Shown: in pieces, positions 59,480 to 64,000 of the stretch
How positions within the stretch are numbered: the stretch's first letter is position 1
Layout of the letters: each line of letters opens with the position of its first letter
The notes under the pieces: model-generated
The model's input: only the letters and a program-made list of their open reading frames with translations
Told to the model about the DNA's origin: nothing
The model's database searches: none
DNA from: Planctomycetota bacterium
GTDB taxonomy: Bacteria > Planctomycetota > UBA8742 > UBA2392
Length of the DNA: 64,000 nt
Assembly (NCBI GenBank): GCA_020425605.1
Contig: JAGQRH010000015.1
Coordinates: forward strand, 39,517 to 103,516
Direction: 5' to 3'
Program-made: the position numbers and the translations under genes

Positions 59480-59513
59480 GCGGCCTGACGGGCGTGGGGT
59501 CCCGTCAGGCCGC
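59480..59513 (-). terminator. Strong hairpin upstream of KAP NTPase gene
   Basis: A perfect 13-bp stem (59480-59492 with 59501-59513) with an eight-base loop lies about 215 bases past the stop at 59728 and about 50 before the KAP start. It is probably the terminator of the 59728-61386 gene, though the T-run is weak. The remainder of 59428-59727 shows no gene. Confidence 0.6.
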
Positions 59514-59727
59514 GGCACGAGGTGGGTCGCTCAGGAGAGAACGTGCCCGCTCGCCTTTCCTATTACGACTCAGAGTTGCAAAAAGTTCAAACAATTTTTA
59601 GGTCACAGTTTCGCAATCCGGCTACGCGACAGTTCATGTCGCATCTGCCCCGTATGCGATCTCGACGTAGAGCTTGAATCGGCCCTCCGCACCCGCCCCG
59701 CACCTTGCTCTGAAATCCCGCCATTCC

Positions 59728-61386
59728 CTAGCGCGCGGAGCGTCGCGTGCGCAGGGCTACCGCCACAGCACTCATTGCGGCCAGAAGCAGCAGCGCCCAC
59801 CCTTGCTCCGCGCCGGTGCTGCAGCTGCTGTCACTACCACCTCCGCCGCCTCCCCCACCGGGGCCAAAGGTCGCAACTGTGACGCTGCTGTCAAACACCA
59901 CCGCATATCTGACATCTGCAGCCCCGGTCGTCGTGATCACGAGCCGGAACCTTACCGTCCCGCTGCGGGAGCTGCTGCTGATATTGGCTTCGTCGCTCAT
60001 GCCGGCGGGAGTGAGCGTGCTCAGGCTAACCGGCGACCCTCCGCTGTCGATCTCAAACAGTTCCGCGGTGACGCCGGTCGGGCCGTCGCACTGGAACCAG
60101 ATGTCGGCCGTGTGCAGCGTCCCACCGAAGTCCACGTTGAACTCATGGGTGATTGTGCCTGCGCCGATCGGCGATTCGTCGCCGACGACGGCGAGCCCGA
60201 ACAAGGACTGGAATGGCCTGGTGGCGCCGAAGGTCTTGCCCTCCACCAAACTGAGGTCGCCAGGCGCCACCGATACGTCAACCGTGATGTCATATGTGGC
60301 GGCCGCGCCGGAGTTTTCGTTCAGGGAGAACAGGAAGTCCGTCACGCCCTGCCCTGAAAGAAACAGCACTTCTGTGGTAAGCGGAATCACACCTGCGGCC
60401 ATTCCGCCGGTCGCTAGGTCGTCGGGGTTGAAGAACGCGGCATCGAATGAGCCGGTTTCTACAAAGTTCGAGAACTGGACCATCACGGTGTTGGCTGTGG
60501 CACCGAAGTCGACCGTGAAATGATGCAGCGTCTCGCCATCCGCAACCAGGCTGCCGGTGACGGTGAACTGCGAATACTGCTGAATGCTGGCTGTCGAGGG
60601 CAGAATCGCGGTCCAGTCGAAGTTCAGGTCGGCCGTGTCGGCCAGCACCCGGATGCGAACCACACCACTGCGACTCGACGTCGTGAAGGTGCTGTCGCTG
60701 GTCCAGTTCGTAGTCGCTCCGGTCAGCGTGCCCAGGCTGGTCGCGGTACCGTTGGCAAGCACCTCAAACACTTCCAGGTCGCCGGCGATGTCGCCATTGC
60801 CCAGCACGGCGAAGGTGATCGACTGCGCCACCGAGCCGAAGTCCACCAGGAACTCCATCGGTTGGGGGGTTGCGCTTGAATCCACGCTCCACCTGGTCTG
60901 GATCGCCCGGCTGAACAGCCGGTTCACTTCCGTGTAGCCGTTTGGCGCAAAGGTGTTCGTCTCGGCCTGCGTAATCGCGCCTGCCGAAAGCGCCGCAACC
61001 GTAAGGGTACCCGTGTAGGTAACGGGCCCGCCGCCGGTGTCGGAATTGATGGCTATCGCGAACTGGTGTACGCCGGAGTAGCTGCCGCTCGTTACAGACA
61101 GGTTAATCGTGCCGGTGCCCGCGTCGTTGCCCTGGTCGGCGGTTCCTGTGAAACCCGTCGCGGCGATGGCATCAAGGTCGCCCAAGAATACGTCCAGCCC
61201 GTCCGTGGAACTGTTTCCGGCAATGCTCAGCGTGACGGCCAGCGGAGCCGCGCTGCTGGCAAAGTCGATGTCGACGACAAGAAAGTTCTGCGTGTTGGCC
61301 GCGACAGTGCCGCCGACACTGAACGTCGCCTGCGCAGAAACCGCGCCGGCAAACAGCACGGCCAGTAGCATCGTTGTAACGCGCAT
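59728..61386 (-). CDS. Secreted beta-rich protein with Cys-type C-terminal sorting tail
   Basis: The product has 552 residues from the ATG at 61386, with AGGAG before it. The signal peptide is MRVTTMLLAVLFAGAVSAQ. The body is beta-rich with repeated Ser/Thr/Gly-rich strands; the segments TTSSRSGVVRIRVLADTADL and SSSSRSGTVRFRLVITTTGA are internal repeats. The C-terminus has a Gly run, SDSSCSTG (Cys522), a hydrophobic helix (WALLLLAAMSAVAVAL) and RTRRSAR. This is the same tail plan as the protein at 54061-57921. It probably is exposed at the surface. No enzyme motif seen. Confidence 0.78.
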   Translation of the reverse strand: MRVTTMLLAVLFAGAVSAQATFSVGGTVAANTQNFLVVDIDFASSAAPLAVTLSIAGNSSTDGLDVFLGDLDAIAATGFTGTADQGNDAGTGTINLSVTSGSYSGVHQFAIAINSDTGGGPVTYTGTLTVAALSAGAITQAETNTFAPNGYTEVNRLFSRAIQTRWSVDSSATPQPMEFLVDFGSVAQSITFAVLGNGDIAGDLEVFEVLANGTATSLGTLTGATTNWTSDSTFTTSSRSGVVRIRVLADTADLNFDWTAILPSTASIQQYSQFTVTGSLVADGETLHHFTVDFGATANTVMVQFSNFVETGSFDAAFFNPDDLATGGMAAGVIPLTTEVLFLSGQGVTDFLFSLNENSGAAATYDITVDVSVAPGDLSLVEGKTFGATRPFQSLFGLAVVGDESPIGAGTITHEFNVDFGGTLHTADIWFQCDGPTGVTAELFEIDSGGSPVSLSTLTPAGMSDEANISSSSRSGTVRFRLVITTTGAADVRYAVVFDSSVTVATFGPGGGGGGGGSDSSCSTGAEQGWALLLLAAMSAVAVALRTRRSAR

Positions 61387-61468
61387 CGGTGTCTCCTGAT
61401 TGCGCCCCGAACAAGGACGACCAATTGTGATTGTGAGCATCGGAATTATGCGGCAGACCGGGGCGGCA

Positions 61469-61897
61469 TCAAGGCTTTGCATACTCGATGTCTACAAACA
61501 GCTTGAATCGGCCCTCGGCAATGGGCTCGCCGGCAACCTCGGCGCGCGCGTCGAACAGGCCCATTCCGTCCATGCGCTTCAGGCAGTCGGCCTGAACATC
61601 GATGACCTCGCCGAGCGCCGCCCGGCGGTGGATCTTCACGCCAGTCAGGCCGGTAAGGTAGCCGCGCAGCACCTTGCCGTTCTTGGAGCGCGCATACAGT
61701 GCGTCGCCGGCGGCAATGGTCTGGGCGATCACTTCCAGCAGCGCGGCATCCTCAAGCCCGTCCGGCCCGACGAAGGGCTCGCCTTCGCGGACGGTGCGTC
61801 GTGCGCAGATGCGCACGGGTCCGTACTCCGTGACCGTGTCAATCAGCACCATCGGCGGACGGTGCGGGATCAGCTGCTTGAACAGGTCGGCGTCCAT
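61469..61897 (-). CDS. Hotdog-fold 3-hydroxyacyl-ACP dehydratase-like protein (ApeP/FabZ type)
   Basis: The product has 142 residues from the ATG at 61897 (150 from a GTG at 61921). LIPHRPPMVLIDTV is the FabZ/ApeP catalytic-His motif. LEDAALLEVIAQTIAAGDAL matches the ApeP-type central helix, where FabZ has an active-site Glu. The C-terminal GRFKLFVDIEYAKP is the last strand. FabZ-like enzymes dehydrate 3-hydroxyacyl-ACP; ApeP types serve aryl-polyene or other secondary lipids. It is divergent from the GT2-DUF2062 gene. Confidence 0.82.
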   Translation of the reverse strand: MDADLFKQLIPHRPPMVLIDTVTEYGPVRICARRTVREGEPFVGPDGLEDAALLEVIAQTIAAGDALYARSKNGKVLRGYLTGLTGVKIHRRAALGEVIDVQADCLKRMDGMGLFDARAEVAGEPIAEGRFKLFVDIEYAKP

Positions 61898-62003
61898 GCC
61901 CGCGTAATACACCCGGGGCACGGCGCGCTCAAGCTTGACACTTGGGCCGCCGCCCGCGAGACTTCAAGGGCTCAGGTGGCCATTTCGCTTCACGGGGTTA
62001 TGT

Positions 62004-63359
62004 GTGGATGTTCCTGAAGTACCAGCCGCCGGCGGCTACTGCGTCGTCATTCCTACCTACAACAACCGCAAGACGGTCCTTGAGATCGTGCGCAAGGTCC
62101 GCGCGGTCGCCGAGTGCGTGATCGTAGTGGACGACGGCTGCACTGACGACACGGCCGAGCAACTCAAGGACGAGCCGATCATATACGTGAAGCACAAGAG
62201 CAACCGCGGCAAGGGCGTCGCGCTGCGAACCGGCTTCAAGAAGGCGCTTGAGCTCGGCTATCACCACGCCATCACGATCGATTCCGACGGCCAGCACTTC
62301 CCCGACGAGATCCCGCGCCTGGTGGCCGAATCACAGGCCAACCCTGACGCGGTAGTCTGCGGCGTCCGCGACATGAGCGGCGAGCATGTGCCGGGCGCAA
62401 GTAGCTTCGGGCGCATGTTCAGCAACTACTGGCTGAAGGTCGCCACCGGCATGGAAGTCGGCGACACCCAGAGCGGCTTCCGCGTCTACCCGTTGCGGCA
62501 CGTGACGCGCATCCTGTGCTGGTCGCGGCGCTTCACCTATGAGTGCGAAGCCATCATCCGCATGGCCTGGGGCGGCTGCCCGGTCGTCAGCGTGCCGGTT
62601 AAGGTCTACTACCCGCCCAAGGCCGAGCGCGTCACACACTTCAAGCCCATCCGCGACAACGTGCGTTTTACGATCCTGTACCTCTACACCAACTTCAGCC
62701 ACCTGCTGGTTCCGCTGCCCCATAAGCGGCTGGTCCGGCGCGAAGAGCCGATCTGGCAGGGCAGCATCGGCGCGTCGCTGAAGGCTGCGTGGCATCGCGC
62801 GCGCAAGCTGGCTGCGATTCCTGAGAACCTCGATCTGTCCGGCGGCCCAATCAAGCGGTTTCGGTCCCTCATGCGCTACCTCGTGCATGAGAAGAACACA
62901 CCCGGCGAGCTCGGGCTGGCAGTCGGCATCGGCGCCTTCTGGGGCTGCAGCCCGTGGATCGGCTTTCACTGGCTGCTCGCGCTGTATTCGGCGACGCGCC
63001 AGCACCTGAACCGCATCGCCTGCGTGGCCGCCACCAACGTCAGCTTTGGACCGCTCACGGCCGTGATCGCGTTCGCCAGCATCTGGCTCGGCAAGTTGAT
63101 GCTCGGCCAGCCGTTCGCCGTGCCGCACACCACCAACTGGCGCGTGCTGAGCAACTTCGCCTGGAACAGCCTCGGCGCATGGGTGCTCGGAAGCATCTTC
63201 ATCGGGCTGGCCGCCAGCTTCGCCACGGGCCTCGGCACCCTCTACGGCATCCGCGCGCTCCGCCGCCGCAAGGCAGAACACGAGGCGCAAGCGCCCGCGG
63301 ATGCACCGGTGGGCGAACTCGTCGAGCCGTCGCCCGAGCCGCAGGGCTCCGCCGCCTGA
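62004..63359 (+). CDS. Family 2 glycosyltransferase (DPM1-like) fused to DUF2062
   Basis: The product has 451 residues from a GTG at 62004; a TTG at 61935 is possible. The GT-A domain starts CVVIPTYNNRKTVLEIV; VIVVDDGCTDDT binds the nucleotide sugar and AITIDSDGQHFPDEI contains the DxD metal motif. SGFRVYPL and TYECEAIIRM follow as in DPM1. The C-terminal half is DUF2062: LGLAVGIGAFWGCSPWIGFH, then membrane helices and an Arg-rich tail. DPM1-like enzymes charge a polyprenyl phosphate with a hexose. It could feed the GT-C-type protein at 21756, but that is inference. Confidence 0.88.
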   Translation: MDVPEVPAAGGYCVVIPTYNNRKTVLEIVRKVRAVAECVIVVDDGCTDDTAEQLKDEPIIYVKHKSNRGKGVALRTGFKKALELGYHHAITIDSDGQHFPDEIPRLVAESQANPDAVVCGVRDMSGEHVPGASSFGRMFSNYWLKVATGMEVGDTQSGFRVYPLRHVTRILCWSRRFTYECEAIIRMAWGGCPVVSVPVKVYYPPKAERVTHFKPIRDNVRFTILYLYTNFSHLLVPLPHKRLVRREEPIWQGSIGASLKAAWHRARKLAAIPENLDLSGGPIKRFRSLMRYLVHEKNTPGELGLAVGIGAFWGCSPWIGFHWLLALYSATRQHLNRIACVAATNVSFGPLTAVIAFASIWLGKLMLGQPFAVPHTTNWRVLSNFAWNSLGAWVLGSIFIGLAASFATGLGTLYGIRALRRRKAEHEAQAPADAPVGELVEPSPEPQGSAA

Positions 63360-63421
63360 TATTGAGAGTTTCAACACACTGTTGCTGCCGGTATCCTCGG
63401 GCCACAACCCGGAGGATATTG

Positions 63422-64000
63422 ATGTTTCGACTACTGACCCTTGCCCTGCTGCTGTCCGCGGGCTCGCTTTCCGCAGCTACATTCACCGTCACGAACACAA
63501 ACGACTCGGGTGCGGGCTCGCTGCGGCAGGCGATTCTCGACCACCAGTCGGCCGGCGGGACCAACACGATCGATTTCACCGTCAGCGGGACGGTGACGCT
63601 GGCCTCGAATCTACCGACCTTCAACACGGGCGACCTCACGGTCAACGGGCACGCAAGCGGTAGCACGATCGACGGGGCGGGATCGTTCCGGGCTTTCGCT
63701 GCCGACAACGCCCTGGCTCTCACGCTCAATGGGCTGACGATAACCAACTGCTCCAACTTTTTCGGTCCGGGTGTGTATTTCTTCAGAAACGGCAGCCTGA
63801 CCCTGAACCTCAACGACTGCGTGTTTACCGGCAACGCCTCACCGGCCGGGACCGCGACCGTGTTTGTCCAGCACGACGTCTCGGGCACCGCAACAGTGTC
63901 CGTCAACCGCTGCACTTTCTCCGGCGGCACCCACGGTGCAATCATTCTCTCGACCACCGTGGGGAGCGCAGTGACGATTGCGGATACCACCATCAGCGGA
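63422..64000 (+). CDS. Secreted parallel beta-helix (CSLREA-like) protein, 3' end beyond window
   Basis: The frame starts at an ATG after GGAGG and runs off the window with 193 residues visible. The signal peptide is MFRLLTLALLLSAGSLSA. It is followed by ATFTVTNTNDSGAGSLRQAI, the hallmark of choice-of-anchor/beta-helix adhesin-like proteins. Repeats of the type LTLNGLTITNCSNF and LNLNDCVFTGNAS form stacked beta-helix rungs. It is probably another surface protein; its tail is not seen. Confidence 0.82.
   Translation, partial: MFRLLTLALLLSAGSLSAATFTVTNTNDSGAGSLRQAILDHQSAGGTNTIDFTVSGTVTLASNLPTFNTGDLTVNGHASGSTIDGAGSFRAFAADNALALTLNGLTITNCSNFFGPGVYFFRNGSLTLNLNDCVFTGNASPAGTATVFVQHDVSGTATVSVNRCTFSGGTHGAIILSTTVGSAVTIADTTISG

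Noticed and set aside
62331..63407. 358-codon minus-strand open frame
   Set aside because: It is antisense to the GT2-DUF2062 gene, which has clear catalytic motifs.

Overview
The window is high-GC bacterial chromosome, densely coded on both strands. It has no rRNA or tRNA gene, phage, insertion sequence or CRISPR array that I could see. The cell has an outer membrane: there is a phosphate-selective-type porin, a secretin and many lipoproteins. A Hanks-type kinase, a class III cyclase fused to an NTPase and TPRs, giant TPR/HEAT proteins, a TMTC-like membrane protein and Cys-type C-terminal sorting tails together suggest an uncultured Planctomycetota or related lineage (Myxococcota is an alternative). 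This assignment is inference.

Layout. 0-11.4 kb: a porin cut by the window edge, then a Ser/Thr kinase with a sensor-like exterior and a three-gene run (small GT-A-like protein, HEAT-like protein, TPR protein) of unknown role. 11.5-21.2 kb: amidotransferase-type hydrolase, folC, xseB, small membrane proteins, a lipoprotein made of five 20-residue repeats, a HAD phosphatase, two paralogous charged secreted proteins flanking an HExxH lipoprotein, a GGDEF protein with a histone-like tail, and HU. 21.7-28.4 kb: a 1523-residue TMTC-like TPR protein and the infC-rpmI-rplT operon with a structured leader. 28.5-31.4 kb: STAS protein, dual-specificity phosphatase, unknown protein, PhnP-like metallo-hydrolase.

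31.5-35.2 kb is a tight four-gene operon: an Ntn-type acyltransferase/hydrolase, an Lgt-like membrane protein lacking the usual catalytic His, a radical SAM enzyme of the MJ0619/tetraether-synthase type, and a small membrane protein. I read it as a candidate membrane-lipid or lipoprotein modification system. 35.2-43.2 kb holds a DUF1905/YdeI protein, a cyclase-NTPase-TPR regulator, a methyltransferase, a PilX-like protein and a secreted FG-GAP protein. The FG-GAP reading frame has one in-frame UGA followed at the right distance by a SECIS-like hairpin, so it may be a selenoprotein.

43.3-53.4 kb: glyA, a class V aminotransferase, a 59-residue protein, corA, a secretin, a YbjQ-type protein, purine nucleoside phosphorylase and two lipoproteins. 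53.4-64 kb: two large secreted proteins sharing a Gly-rich/Cys/TM/Arg C-terminal sorting tail, a KAP-type NTPase, a hotdog dehydratase divergent from a GT2-DUF2062 fusion, and the start of a beta-helix protein that runs off the window.
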